DNA of 64,000 nucleotides from Myxococcus hansupus (GCF_000280925.3 NZ_CP012109.1:6654501-6718500), one strand, 5' to 3'. Counted from the first letter of the stretch, positions 18,173 to 27,232 are shown. Numbers and translations are program-made. Notes: generated by a model not told the origin, from the letters alone.

Positions 18173-18721
18173 CTACTGCTCCGCGAAGTTCTCGATGAGA
18201 TCGTCGATGACCTCGACGATGTGCTCCGAGAACGCCTGGAAGCGATTGGCGTTCTCCGTGCCCAGGAGCTTGGGAAGCCCGAAGACCTCGTCGTGGTAGT
18301 AGCCCACGACGCCCATCTCGCCTTCCGGGGTGACGTCACGCGGGTTGAAGCACCAGAAGTTGTCCACCGCGTCGTCGTCCGCGCGCTGGAAGAACAGCGC
18401 CTCATTGATGGCCTCTTCCACCTCGGACTCTTCCCCGTCCACCGCGTCCGACGGGTCCGGCGCCGCCGCGCGCAGGAAGCCCGGCTCCTCCATGCCGATG
18501 AGCTCCCGCCCGCCGTGCAGCACCTTGAAGACGCCATGGGTGCTGATGAAGTGCACGTAGCTGGGAGGCAGCTTCAGCTTGAACTTCGTCTCGAGCTTCG
18601 CCACCTCGGCGGCCGTCACGGGCGCGGAGAACTCCACCGACAGGTCCTCGACTTCCTCCGCCAAGGCCTTGAGCCGCTCGATGGCTGCCGCCACCGCGCT
18701 CTCGTTCGACGTCTTCGACAT
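18173..18721 (-). CDS. SMI1/KNR4 (SUKH) family protein
   Basis: 182 residues from the ATG at 18721, with GGAG six bases upstream. The SUKH pattern is present: PVTAAEVAKLETKFKLKLPPSYVHFISTHG near the N-terminus (broken here by ordinary variation), GMEEPGF, and NFWCFNP with GYYHDEVFGL in the middle, ending in helices LIENFAEQ. The protein is strongly acidic. SUKH proteins are best known as immunity proteins against contact-dependent or polymorphic toxins, and some are stand-alone regulators. No toxin gene is adjacent, so immunity is not supported here. The beta-solenoid gene upstream on the other side of the start lies in the same direction. Confidence 0.8.
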   Translation of the reverse strand: MSKTSNESAVAAAIERLKALAEEVEDLSVEFSAPVTAAEVAKLETKFKLKLPPSYVHFISTHGVFKVLHGGRELIGMEEPGFLRAAAPDPSDAVDGEESEVEEAINEALFFQRADDDAVDNFWCFNPRDVTPEGEMGVVGYYHDEVFGLPKLLGTENANRFQAFSEHIVEVIDDLIENFAEQ

Positions 18722-18796
18722 GCTTGCTCCAACCACGGACCAGGAGGAGCCCTGGTGCGCGCACGCTAACGAAACCATGCGCCACGCCAAAGCCCT

Positions 18797-19405
18797 TCAG
18801 CGAAGCAGTCCTTGCCCGCGAAGAAGGCGCTTCGCGACTTCTCGGTAGGACCCGCCGCCATCCGTCAGCACGTCCGGGACCAGCAGCTTCGACAGCGCCG
18901 CCACCGTGGCGCTGGGGTGTCCCTGGAAGTGATGCGCCGCCTGCACGGCATCCAACGCGTCGAAGCGGTCATCCGCTACGACGATTCTCGCCTTCAGAGA
19001 ATCCGCGTAGGTTGAGTAGTCGTTGTAGTAGGTCCACGCCACGTCCTGCACGGTGATGGGGCCCAGCGACACCAGCTCGCCATGGAAGAGCAGGTTCCGC
19101 GCGGAGAGCGCGCCCCCCGTGAAGAGCAGCGCGTAGTCGAACCCCTCGTGGATGATGTTGCCCTCCACCTCCAGGTCCCCCGCGACGAGCAGGCGGGACT
19201 GGTCCTCCAGGACGAGGTTGCCCTTCACCACCACGCGGGACGCATCGAGGACGCGGTCGTCTCCCTCGGAGAGCTTCAGGTCTCCGGGAATCACCTCCGG
19301 GGCCCCCGAGGTCGTCAGTTTCGCCTTGAGCGCGGCCCGCTGCGCGGCGGTGCCGCAGTGCGGGTGGAGCGAGCCTTCATCGAGCAGTTTCTGAAGCAGG
19401 GACAT
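18797..19405 (-). CDS. Beta-solenoid (polymer-forming-like) protein of unknown function
   Basis: 202 residues. From about residue 45 short strands repeat with hydrophobic spacing: DRVLDASRVVVKGNLVLED, LLVAGDLEVEGNIIHEG and ALSARNLLFHGELVSLG. This resembles the beta-helix rungs of bactofilin or polymer-forming proteins, but the flanking sequence does not match a bactofilin. The last 60 residues are helical. The gene is 75 bp upstream of the SUKH gene in the same orientation, so the two may be cotranscribed. The function is unknown; I find no signal peptide, so it is probably cytoplasmic. Confidence 0.65.
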   Translation of the reverse strand: MSLLQKLLDEGSLHPHCGTAAQRAALKAKLTTSGAPEVIPGDLKLSEGDDRVLDASRVVVKGNLVLEDQSRLLVAGDLEVEGNIIHEGFDYALLFTGGALSARNLLFHGELVSLGPITVQDVAWTYYNDYSTYADSLKARIVVADDRFDALDAVQAAHHFQGHPSATVAALSKLLVPDVLTDGGGSYREVAKRLLRGQGLLR

Positions 19406-19536
19406 GGCCGTGCATCAAGGCATGGCGCACCTGGGCGCTCAATCCTCCAGACAGCGGCTTGTGCCCATGCACATGCAGGAGCTGCAACCCACGAAGGAAG
19501 GCGGAGGCCCAGGATGGCCTCCGCCTCCTCCCCGCA

Positions 19537-20967
19537 TCACTTCAGCGCGGGGGACACGACCTTCAACTGCGGCGAGACCGCCTTCTGGTCGCCCACGACG
19601 ATGAAGGTCATCGCCTCACGGGTCAGCATCTTCGCGGCCAGCTTCTGCACGTCGGCCGGCGTGACGGCCATCACCGACTGCACGTAGTTCTGCAGGTAGG
19701 AGTCCGGCAGGCCGTGCAGGTCCACGAAGCGGAGCTGGTTGATGATGCCGCTGCGCGACGAGTTCTGGAGCAGGAAGGAGCCCGCCAGGTAGCTCTGGAC
19801 GGCGCTCAGCTCCTCGGCGGGAGGCGGCGTCTTGCGCAGCGTGGCCACCTCGCTGAGGATTTCCTTCAGCGACTCACCCGTGACGGCCGTCGTCACGTCC
19901 GCGTTCTGCACCCAGTAGGCGTCTTCCAGGTGCGTGGACACCTCGCTGTACGGCGAATACGTGTAGCCCTTCGCCTCGCGGATGTTGGCGGTGATGCGCG
20001 AGCTGAAGTAGCCGCCGAGCAGCGTGTTGAGCACCGTCTGCTTGACGTAGTCCTGGCTGGAGGGCGGCAGGGCCTTCACCGCGACGCGCACCGTGGACTG
20101 CACCGAACCGGGGCGGTCGATGAACTGCAGCGCCTTCGCCACCTTCTGCTTGGGCAGGTTCTGCAGCCGCGCCGGGCCGGCCTTCCAGCCGGTGAACGCG
20201 TCCCGGATGGCCTTCTCCACCTGCGCCGGCTCGAACCGGCCGACGACGTAGAGCCGCGCCCGGGCCGCGCCCACGTTCGCGTCGTAGTGCGCGCGCACGG
20301 CCTCCGCCGTGTAGCCCTTGAGCTGCGCCTCCGGCGGGAAGTAGCGGCCATACGGGTGGTCACCGTAGAGCGACTGGAGCAGCCGCTCGTCGGCGAGGAT
20401 GCCCGGCTGGCTCTTGTAGATGGCCATCTCCCGCACCAGGTCGCCCTTGACGCGGTCGACCTCCGCGGACGGGAAGGCGGGGTTCTGGATGACGTCCGCG
20501 ATGAGGGCCACCGCGTCCGGCGCCGACTCGGAGAGGACCTCCAGACCGACGAAGGTCTGGTCCATCGTCGTGCCGATGTTGAGCGAGCCACCCAGGCTGG
20601 CGGCGGACTGGGCAATCTGCTCGGCGGAGCGGGTGGTGGTGCCTTCCGACAGCAGCTTGCCGGTCAGGTCCCCCAGCCACGTCTCCGTGGCCTTCTCATG
20701 GATGTTGCCCGTGTCGACGACGAGCTGGAGGGCGACCTTCGGCATGTCGCCATAGGGCAGCAGCGAGACTTCCAGCCCGTTGTCGAGCTTGAACTCCGTG
20801 CGGACGGGGACCTTGAAGGGCTTGGGCGCCGCGGCGGCCGGCGGCGGCTGCCGGGCGGGCGCCGGAGCAGGAGCAGACGCGAAGGCGGGGGCGGACAGCA
20901 TCCCGAGCACCATCAGCGCGGGCGCGACAAGGCGGGTGCGAATCGTGTGCGTGGTCATTGGGTGCAT
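19537..20967 (-). CDS. M16-family peptidase, non-catalytic subunit
   Basis: 476 residues; ATGs at 20967 and 20958 are both possible starts. A signal peptide ends near SAPAFASA, followed by an Ala/Pro linker. The M16 fold is recognisable from FKLDNGLEVSLLPYGDMPKVAL, the interdomain VRAHYDANVGAARARLYVVG and LLGGYFSSRITANIREAKG with YTYSPYSE. The zinc motif HxxEH is absent: the equivalent stretch reads WLGDLTGKLLSEGT. Paired M16 genes usually encode one catalytic and one inactive subunit of a heterodimer, and this one sits 4 bp behind the catalytic partner in the same operon. It should act in the periplasm or at the outer membrane, degrading small peptides. Confidence 0.9.
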   Translation of the reverse strand: MHPMTTHTIRTRLVAPALMVLGMLSAPAFASAPAPAPARQPPPAAAAPKPFKVPVRTEFKLDNGLEVSLLPYGDMPKVALQLVVDTGNIHEKATETWLGDLTGKLLSEGTTTRSAEQIAQSAASLGGSLNIGTTMDQTFVGLEVLSESAPDAVALIADVIQNPAFPSAEVDRVKGDLVREMAIYKSQPGILADERLLQSLYGDHPYGRYFPPEAQLKGYTAEAVRAHYDANVGAARARLYVVGRFEPAQVEKAIRDAFTGWKAGPARLQNLPKQKVAKALQFIDRPGSVQSTVRVAVKALPPSSQDYVKQTVLNTLLGGYFSSRITANIREAKGYTYSPYSEVSTHLEDAYWVQNADVTTAVTGESLKEILSEVATLRKTPPPAEELSAVQSYLAGSFLLQNSSRSGIINQLRFVDLHGLPDSYLQNYVQSVMAVTPADVQKLAAKMLTREAMTFIVVGDQKAVSPQLKVVSPALK

Positions 20968-20971
20968 GTCC

Positions 20972-22411
20972 TCAGGGGGCCTGCGTCTTGGAGGCGGTCG
21001 CCGCGGCGGGCGTCACCGTCAACACCGTGCGGTTCTCTTTGCGGAGGTACTCCCGGGCCGTCTTCTGGATGAGCTCCGGCGTCACCTTCATCAGCTCGGA
21101 CTCCAGCCGGTTGATGCGCGCCGGGTCGTCGAAGAAGAGCGCGAAGGAGGCCAGCAGGTCCGCGCGGCCGAAGCCGAGGAAGCCCTCCAACTGCCCGTAC
21201 AGGCGCGAGCGCGCCTTCACCCGCGCGCGCTCCAGGGTCGCCGCGTCGATGGGCTGGCTCTGAAGCTGCGCCACCACGCCATCGAACTCCTTCAGGATGG
21301 CATCCGTCGTGGTGTCCGTGTCGTGGAACAGGTAGGCCGTCCACTGCATGGGGCCGTTGTAGTTCCAGTGGTTGCCCAGTTGGTTCACCCCGCCCGCGAT
21401 GTCGCCCGTCAGGCCCTTCTTCTGCACGAGCTGCTGGTAGAGGGCGCTGTCGTTGCCGCGCAGCAGCACCTCGTCGACCAGCGCCATGGCGAAGTACTCG
21501 GGCGTGCCCACGTCGGGCATGTGGTAGCCCACGGCGAGCGCCGGGCGCTGGGCCAGCTTGTCCTGCTTGTCGTGCCGCTTCTCCTTCGTCTGGCGGGGCT
21601 CGGAGATGTCCGGCTTCGACGGCTGCGCCACCGTGGGCAGCGGGCCGAAGTACTTCTGGATCCAGCCCTTCGCCTGCTCCGGCTCGAAGTCACCGACGAC
21701 GACCAGCGCGGCGTTGCTGGGGGCGTAGTACGTCTTGAAGAAGTTGCGCACGTCCTCCAGCGACGCGGCCTCCAGGTCCTTCAGGTCGCCGTAGAAGTTG
21801 TGGGCGTTGTACCAGTTGCTGTTGGCCACCTGCGGCATGTCCAGCCACGGGAAGCCGCCATAGGGCTGGTTGAGGACGTTGACCTTCACCTCGTTGGTCA
21901 CCACGCCCTGCTGGTTCTTCAGGTTCTCCTCCGTCACATCCAGGCCGCGCATGCGGTCGGCTTCCGCCCAGAGGATGGGCTCCAGCGCGTTGGAGGGGAC
22001 GACCTCGAAGTAGTTGGTGAAGTCGAAGCGCGTGGAGCCGTTGAGCACGCCGCCGTTCTTCTGGATGAGGCGGATGAACTCCATCTTCCCGAGGTTCGTC
22101 GAGCCCTGGAACATCATGTGCTCGAACAGGTGCGCGAACCCGGTGCGGTCCTTCGGCTCGATGCGGAAGCCGATGTTGTAATAGACGGCGACCACGGCCT
22201 TGGGCGCCGAGCTGTCGCGGGAGAGGACCACCTTCAGCCCGTTGTCGAGCTTGTAGTAGTCCACGGGCACCTGGAGCTTCGACTGCGGCTCCGCGGGAGC
22301 CTCCACCTTCGCCGTCTCCACGGCGGGCGGCGTCTCCGGCTTCTGGGCTTCCTGCGTGGTCGCGCAGCCGGTGAACGCGGCCAGTGCTACCGCTCCGAAT
22401 ACTTTTCTCAT
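20972..22411 (-). CDS. M16-family zinc peptidase, catalytic subunit (lipoprotein)
   Basis: 479 residues from the ATG at 22411, preceded by GGGGAGGT; the open frame continues upstream but without a start that fits. The N-terminus MRKVFGAVALAAFTGC is a lipoprotein signal with the modified cysteine at 16. The catalytic motif FAHLFEHMMF supplies zinc ligands H94 and H98 and the base E97, followed by the downstream glutamate region. SNAALVVVGDFEPEQAK and the C-terminal half are typical of the family. Together with the next gene it forms a two-subunit peptidase, probably attached to the outer membrane facing the periplasm. Confidence 0.92.
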   Translation of the reverse strand: MRKVFGAVALAAFTGCATTQEAQKPETPPAVETAKVEAPAEPQSKLQVPVDYYKLDNGLKVVLSRDSSAPKAVVAVYYNIGFRIEPKDRTGFAHLFEHMMFQGSTNLGKMEFIRLIQKNGGVLNGSTRFDFTNYFEVVPSNALEPILWAEADRMRGLDVTEENLKNQQGVVTNEVKVNVLNQPYGGFPWLDMPQVANSNWYNAHNFYGDLKDLEAASLEDVRNFFKTYYAPSNAALVVVGDFEPEQAKGWIQKYFGPLPTVAQPSKPDISEPRQTKEKRHDKQDKLAQRPALAVGYHMPDVGTPEYFAMALVDEVLLRGNDSALYQQLVQKKGLTGDIAGGVNQLGNHWNYNGPMQWTAYLFHDTDTTTDAILKEFDGVVAQLQSQPIDAATLERARVKARSRLYGQLEGFLGFGRADLLASFALFFDDPARINRLESELMKVTPELIQKTAREYLRKENRTVLTVTPAAATASKTQAP

Positions 22412-22648
22412 CGGACCTCCCCTGGATGACGTGACGACTCGTCGAATGACGGAGCCACTACGGCGCCTTGCCCTCCCCGATTGCCAAAGTTTCGGAGGGC
22501 CGGCAACCTGCTTGGTCGCCGCGAAATGGCTTTGCGCCGTGAGTCGTTCAACTCCAGGCTCTCCGGGTAAACCCAGACAGCTTGGGGCCAATCTACAAGG
22601 GGGCCCTCGTCTACCGGGCGGTTTCTGCCTACGCTGCAGGTATCCACC

Positions 22649-22654
22649 AGGAGG
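22649..22654 (+). promoter_or_regulatory. Perfect Shine-Dalgarno sequence before an ATT codon
   Basis: AGGAGG is followed by seven bases and then ATT at 22662 in the frame of the small gene below. No ATG, GTG or TTG in that frame lies at a comparable distance, so this site decides the proposed start. Confidence 0.55.
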
Positions 22655-22661
22655 TGGCGCG

Positions 22662-22931
22662 ATTCTTCCTTCGTCCTCCCAGACCTCCCCCGCCGGTTGG
22701 CACGACACCCTCGTGCGACACCTGGAACCGCTCCTCGGCGGCTTCACCGCGAAGATGGCCATCCAGACCGCCGCGCTGCGGACCCTGAAGCGGCCCCCTG
22801 AACAGCTCAAGCGGGAAGACCTTCCGCAGTTGCTCGAAGGCCTCAAGCCCATGCTGAACACTTTCATCGGGGCCCTCCACGCGAAGGTCATCCTCGCGGA
22901 GATTTCCGCCTCCCTGGAGAAGTTGCGATGA
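22662..22931 (+). CDS. Small helical protein (89 aa) with proposed ATT start
   Basis: The coding frame ends LHAKVILAEISASLEKLR at 22931, where its TGA overlaps the ATG of the membrane protein gene (ATGA), so translational coupling is likely. The C-terminal 75 residues are helical and look like a real protein (LLGGFTAKMAIQTAALRTL, PQLLEGLKPMLNTF). The start is uncertain: ATT at 22662 has an ideal ribosome site, while GTG at 22713 would give a 72-residue product without a clear one. ATT starts are rare but known (infC). No family is recognised. Pairing with a polytopic membrane protein suggests a cytoplasmic accessory subunit. Confidence 0.6.
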   Translation: MLPSSSQTSPAGWHDTLVRHLEPLLGGFTAKMAIQTAALRTLKRPPEQLKREDLPQLLEGLKPMLNTFIGALHAKVILAEISASLEKLR

Positions 22932-23824
22932 CCGCTTCCTCGTCGAATCGGACCGCGGGCAGCATCGTCCCCTGGTTCGCGGCCGTGCTGGTGCTCCAGC
23001 TCGCGCACGCGTTCGCGGCCGCCGCCGCGTTGGGCGAGCCCCCCCGGCTCCAGCTCGTGCATGACGTCGCCGGATGGAGCAGCGGCCTGCTGGCCGTGTT
23101 CGGCACCTTCGCCGCGGCGCGCTCGTTCGAGTCCGGTGACTATCTGCGCAAGGTGTGGGGCGGGCTCGCCGCGGGCGCGTTCCTGTCGCTGGTCAGCACC
23201 GCGCTGCGCAGCTACTGGCTGCACGCCGTCCCGGACGTGCCCTTCACGCAGTCACCGCTGCTGCCCTACCGCATGGTCGTCGTGGTGCTGGCGAACGTGG
23301 CCACGACGTACGCGCTCATCCTGCTGGCGATGACGTACCGTCAGTCCGGCCTCCAGCCGCCCTCCACCGCGCGAAGCAACGCGCTGTGGGCCGTCACGGC
23401 CGTGGCCGCGCTGGCCGTGGGCCTGCCCGTGCTCGCCACCGAGGTCCGGCACCTGGGCGGCTCCAGCATCGCCACCATGTCCGCCGTCATCAGCCTCGCC
23501 TCGACGCTGGCCGACATGACGACCATCCTGCTGGTGGCCCCCATCCTGAGCGTGGCGTACATGCTGCGCGGCGGCAAGCTGGCCTGGGTGTGGTGGGCCA
23601 TGGGCATCTCCGGTGCCATGTGGCTCTTCTACGACGCCCGCGTGTGGATGGCATCGCTGCTGCCCGGCGACGCGGCGCAGAACCAGGAGCTGCTGCGCAC
23701 GCTGCGCACCTCCGGGCTCGTGCTGCTGGGGCTCGCGGGCTGGCTGCAGCGCTCCGCCCTGGCGCCGCAGTCCATGCCGCCGCCGGCCCATGCGGCCGTG
23801 GAGCCCTCCACCGGCACGCCGTGA
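22928..23824 (+). CDS. Polytopic membrane protein of unknown function
   Basis: 298 residues with about seven or eight predicted transmembrane segments, for example IVPWFAAVLVLQLAHAFAAA, MVVVVLANVATTYALILLAM, ALWAVTAVAALAVGLPVL and TSGLVLLGLAGWL. Two Arg-containing short loops (LRSYWLHAVPDVPF and LFYDARVWMASLLPG) sit between hydrophobic stretches. I recognise no transporter or enzyme signature. Its ATG overlaps the stop of the small helical protein gene by 4 bp, so the two are coexpressed. The tail of about 25 residues is Pro/Ala-rich. Confidence 0.75.
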   Translation: MTASSSNRTAGSIVPWFAAVLVLQLAHAFAAAAALGEPPRLQLVHDVAGWSSGLLAVFGTFAAARSFESGDYLRKVWGGLAAGAFLSLVSTALRSYWLHAVPDVPFTQSPLLPYRMVVVVLANVATTYALILLAMTYRQSGLQPPSTARSNALWAVTAVAALAVGLPVLATEVRHLGGSSIATMSAVISLASTLADMTTILLVAPILSVAYMLRGGKLAWVWWAMGISGAMWLFYDARVWMASLLPGDAAQNQELLRTLRTSGLVLLGLAGWLQRSALAPQSMPPPAHAAVEPSTGTP

Positions 23825-23876
23825 GCCGTGCCCCGCCGCTCCGGTGCGCCACGGACGCGCCGGAGCAGCGGGTCCT

Positions 23877-26270
23877 CTACGCTGAAGGCTCCGGCTCCTC
23901 GGGCGCCGTGAGCACCGTGAGGATGGGCTTCGCGTCCGCCAGCGAGGGCGTGAAGAGCGAGGGCTGGCCCGGGTCGTCGAACACGGTCCTGAAGTCTCCC
24001 GGCGCCAGCGCGCGTACCAGTCTGGCGGCGAACGTCTCCCGCAGCAGGCGCACGTAGTATTCGACGTCGTAGTCGCGCGGCCAGGACGCGGCCGCGTCGT
24101 CCGCCTCCGGCATGGGCAGCAGCCCCGCCCGGCTTCCCGTCGCGCGGTAGACGCGGACCTGCTCCCCCATGGGCCAGTCCTGCTGCCCGTTCGCCAGCAT
24201 CGCCTCGTAGGGCAGCTCGCGGCGGCGCGAGCGGATGGCGAGGTACTGCGCGCGCGTCTTCGTCAGGCGGACCTGGGCGCAGACCTCCGGCGTGGGCACC
24301 TGCCGGCGGCGCAGCGCCATCACCGTGGAGACGTACACGTCGCGGATGCCCTGGACGTCGCCCGCGAGCAGGCAGCTCAACGCGCGCCGCAGGAAGGCCT
24401 CGCCAAAGGGCTCCGCGCGGCTGGAGCGGAAGGCCACGCCGCGCAGCACCAGCGGACCGGCATAGGGCTGGAGGGCGTAATTCTTCGGTTCGTGCGACAG
24501 CATCGCGGCGTAGCGCCCGTCGAACTCCAGCCGCACCCGGGGCGGCAGGAGCGCGGCGACCTCCGAGACGACGCGGCGCTCGTCCACCTCTTCCCAGCCT
24601 TCCGGCACGGAGAAGTACACACCGTCCGTGTCCGCCTCCAGCAGCGTGACGCCCCGGCGCGCGAGCTCCCGGCACAGCAGGCCCAGCACCGCGCGGCCCT
24701 GACGCGTCACCTCGTTGGCCGCGTGCACGTCCGAGAAGCGCGTGAGCCCCACCGCGCCCAGATAGCCATAGGCGGAGTTCACGACGAGTTTCATCGCCGC
24801 GGACAGGGCCTCGTTCGTGAAGCGCTCGGGTGAGCCCGCGGCCGCCGCGCGCGCCCGCCCCTTCGCCGCCAGCCGCTGGTCCACCAGCCGGTCCACCAGC
24901 GCGAGCAGCACGCCCAGCCGGTCCCGCTTCGGGCCGATGCGATACTGACGCATCAGCGAGGGATACAGGCTGGCGACGTCCGCCTTCACGATGCGCCGCG
25001 CCACGCCGGAGGCGAACAGGTGCAGCGCCGCGCCGCTGTGCGAGGTGCCGTCCCCTTCTTCGTGCGCGGGCAACGCGGCACCCTGGCGCAGGTACGCCCG
25101 GACGAGCAGCGGGTCCAACACGCCGGTGGCGGCCCCCGCGTCCGCGAGCCGTTCGTAGCGGCGCGGCGCCATCCGCGCGAGCGCGAAGGCCGCCCCGCCG
25201 AGGAGCCTCGCGAGCCCCGCCGCCTCCGTCACGTCGTCCTTGGCGTAGCGCCGCACCCGCGCGGGGTCCGTGCGGAACACCTCGTACACGCGGGCCCCGG
25301 GGATGTGCTCACGCTCCGGCCCCGCCAGTCCCAGGTGTCTGGCGACGGCCTTGAGGCCATGGCCCGGCAAGTCGCGCGTGGAGAAGTCGTGCCGCAGCAC
25401 CGCGTCCAGCGTGTCGATGAGCTCGCGGCCTGGCACCGTGTAGCGGGCGCGGCGCATCGCATCCGGAGGCGCGCCGGGCACGGGCCGTCCCAACGCGGCG
25501 CCTCGCGCGGAGGGCCGGTGGCGCAGGCCGGGTGCGCCTCCGCGGCCCAGGGCCAGCGACACGCCCAGGTGTTTGGCGCGCCGGGCGAGGAACGGCAGGT
25601 CGAAGCCGTGCAGGTTGTGGTTCTCGATGACGTCGGGGTCCCACGCCCGCACCCGCTCCACCAGGTGGTACAGCAGGTCCGCCTCCGCCGAGTCATCATC
25701 CCCCTGCGCCTCGAGCGTCTCCGTCTCCCCGTCCGGGCTGCGCAGCGCCACCAGGAAGACGCGGTGGTGCGCCGGGTCCAGACCGGTGGTCTCCAGGTCG
25801 AACTGCATGCGGCGCAGCTCGTCGAAGGCGAGGTCGCGGAAGTACGTGCGGCCCGACGTCACGAGGTACTGCTCCTCGGGAGGAAGCATGAGCGACGCGT
25901 TCGCACCCAGCTCCTTCATGTGCCCCACGGGACGGCCCAGCCGGCGCGAGGCGCCCTCCAGCACCGCGCTGGCCAGCGCCCTGCCGTCATCCCCGCGGAC
26001 CAGGTAGCGCAGCGCCCCAGGCCCTTCGAGTTCCTGCCACGTCACCTGGTAGCGCGAGGCCCCTTCCGACTCCGGCCGCAGCCGCGAGCCCAGGTGCGCC
26101 AGGTCCTCCAGCGACGCGAGCAACAGCCACGGGCGGAACCGCACGTCCTCGCGCACGAGCTCACCCGTCTTCGGGATGCGACGCCACACGTAGGCGCGGC
26201 CGTCGGGCTCCGCCCACACGGAGACGATGCCCGGCGTGGCGTCCCAGCCCCAGAGCCACTCGTCCTCCAT
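23877..26270 (-). CDS. Family B DNA polymerase (Pol II-like) with 3'-5' exonuclease
   Basis: 797 residues from the ATG at 26270 (GGAGGG five bases upstream); the open frame extends 29 codons further without a site. Exonuclease motifs are intact: FDLETTGLDP (Exo I), VIENHNLHGFDLPF (Exo II) and YAKDDVTEA (Exo III). Polymerase motifs are also intact: DVASLYPSLM (motif A), KLVVNSAYGYLG (motif B) and EADTDGVYF (motif C). The length is close to E. coli Pol II (783). The protein should carry out DNA synthesis with proofreading, probably in repair or damage bypass. The divergent WYL regulator gene 120 bp away may control it. A Gly/Arg/Ala-rich insert lies between Exo II and Exo III. Confidence 0.92.
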   Translation of the reverse strand: MEDEWLWGWDATPGIVSVWAEPDGRAYVWRRIPKTGELVREDVRFRPWLLLASLEDLAHLGSRLRPESEGASRYQVTWQELEGPGALRYLVRGDDGRALASAVLEGASRRLGRPVGHMKELGANASLMLPPEEQYLVTSGRTYFRDLAFDELRRMQFDLETTGLDPAHHRVFLVALRSPDGETETLEAQGDDDSAEADLLYHLVERVRAWDPDVIENHNLHGFDLPFLARRAKHLGVSLALGRGGAPGLRHRPSARGAALGRPVPGAPPDAMRRARYTVPGRELIDTLDAVLRHDFSTRDLPGHGLKAVARHLGLAGPEREHIPGARVYEVFRTDPARVRRYAKDDVTEAAGLARLLGGAAFALARMAPRRYERLADAGAATGVLDPLLVRAYLRQGAALPAHEEGDGTSHSGAALHLFASGVARRIVKADVASLYPSLMRQYRIGPKRDRLGVLLALVDRLVDQRLAAKGRARAAAAGSPERFTNEALSAAMKLVVNSAYGYLGAVGLTRFSDVHAANEVTRQGRAVLGLLCRELARRGVTLLEADTDGVYFSVPEGWEEVDERRVVSEVAALLPPRVRLEFDGRYAAMLSHEPKNYALQPYAGPLVLRGVAFRSSRAEPFGEAFLRRALSCLLAGDVQGIRDVYVSTVMALRRRQVPTPEVCAQVRLTKTRAQYLAIRSRRRELPYEAMLANGQQDWPMGEQVRVYRATGSRAGLLPMPEADDAAASWPRDYDVEYYVRLLRETFAARLVRALAPGDFRTVFDDPGQPSLFTPSLADAKPILTVLTAPEEPEPSA

Positions 26271-26390
26271 GGAGACCCTCCGGGCGTGCGTACCGCGAAC
26301 GCGCGCGATGCAAGCCGCTCGCGGCATGGGATGCAAGGCGCGTTGCTCGGGAGGCATCAGGTCATTTTGGGGGTGGGGGGTGACAGTGGT

Positions 26391-27053
26391 ATGTCAGGTT
26401 TCCTCACCATGCAGCGCACCGAGCGTCTCTTCGCCCTCGCGGAATACCTCCGGGGCCGCCGCACCGGCGTCACCGCGGAGGTGCTCGCCGAGCGGTTCGC
26501 CGTCACCGTGCGGACCATCTACCGCGACCTGGATTCCCTGCGGGCCACGTCACTGCCCGTCTCGGCGGAGCGCGGACGCGGAGGCGGCTATGCGTTGGAC
26601 CGGAGCTACACGCTGCCGCCGGTGAACTTCACCGCACGCGAGGCGGCGCTCATCGTCGCGCTGGGGCGCTTCGCCATCGACATGCGGCTGCTGCCCTTCA
26701 CGGGCACGTTGGAGTCCGCGTTGGACAAGGTGCGCGCCGCGCTGTCCACGTCCGCCCAGCGGGAGCTGCTCACGCGGCTTCGGGAGCTGACGTTCATTGG
26801 CGTGCCGGCGCTGCCGAGCAAGAAGTCCGTCCGGGAGGCGCTGGAGCGCGCGTGGTTCGAGCAGCAGCCGCTGCGCATCACCTACGTCGACAGCAACTAC
26901 ATCGAGACGGTGCGGGACGTGCGCGTCATGTCGGTCATCATGAACCGGCACGAGACGCGCGTGGACGGCGAGGACGTCACGACCGGGGAACGGCGCCACT
27001 TCCGGCTGGACCACATCACCCGCGCGGAAGTCGTCCGCACCCTGGAACCTTGA
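26391..27053 (+). CDS. HTH/WYL-domain transcriptional regulator (YafY-like)
   Basis: 220 residues from the ATG at 26391; the ATG at 26409 (MQRTERLF) matches the family's usual beginning and is the alternative. The N-terminal winged helix reads RLFALAEYLRGRRTGVTAEV then LAERFAVTVRTIYRDLDSLR, the HTH_11 pattern. The middle (EAALIVALGRFAID) is a linker helix region, and the C-terminal WYL-type domain includes QQPLRITYVDSNYIETVRDV. WYL proteins sense small ligands or single-stranded nucleic acid and often regulate DNA-damage or defence genes. Its divergent placement next to a family B polymerase makes that polymerase a possible target. Confidence 0.85.
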   Translation: MSGFLTMQRTERLFALAEYLRGRRTGVTAEVLAERFAVTVRTIYRDLDSLRATSLPVSAERGRGGGYALDRSYTLPPVNFTAREAALIVALGRFAIDMRLLPFTGTLESALDKVRAALSTSAQRELLTRLRELTFIGVPALPSKKSVREALERAWFEQQPLRITYVDSNYIETVRDVRVMSVIMNRHETRVDGEDVTTGERRHFRLDHITRAEVVRTLEP

Positions 27054-27232
27054 GGATGAAGGGGGGGCGCTCGCGCGTGCCTCCCGGCGTCTGAATCCAG
27101 GGTGGGTTTCACCTGGAGCGCTCGGGGGAGACAGATACTGCGTCCTCCCGGGGGGCGTCGGTGCCTTCCCGGAAGGGGTGCCCCGGGCGCCCCACTGTGC
27201 GTGGCGAGCCCTGGGCTGCACTTCGCGGGAGT

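Noticed and set aside
22412..23224. Extension of the catalytic M16 peptidase upstream of 22411
   Set aside because: It would cover the divergent small protein and membrane protein genes; the lipoprotein signal and GGGGAGGT site fix the start at 22411.
25020..26390. Long upstream extension of the WYL regulator frame
   Set aside because: The extra 450 codons are antisense to the DNA polymerase; the regulator's winged helix begins at 26391 or 26409.
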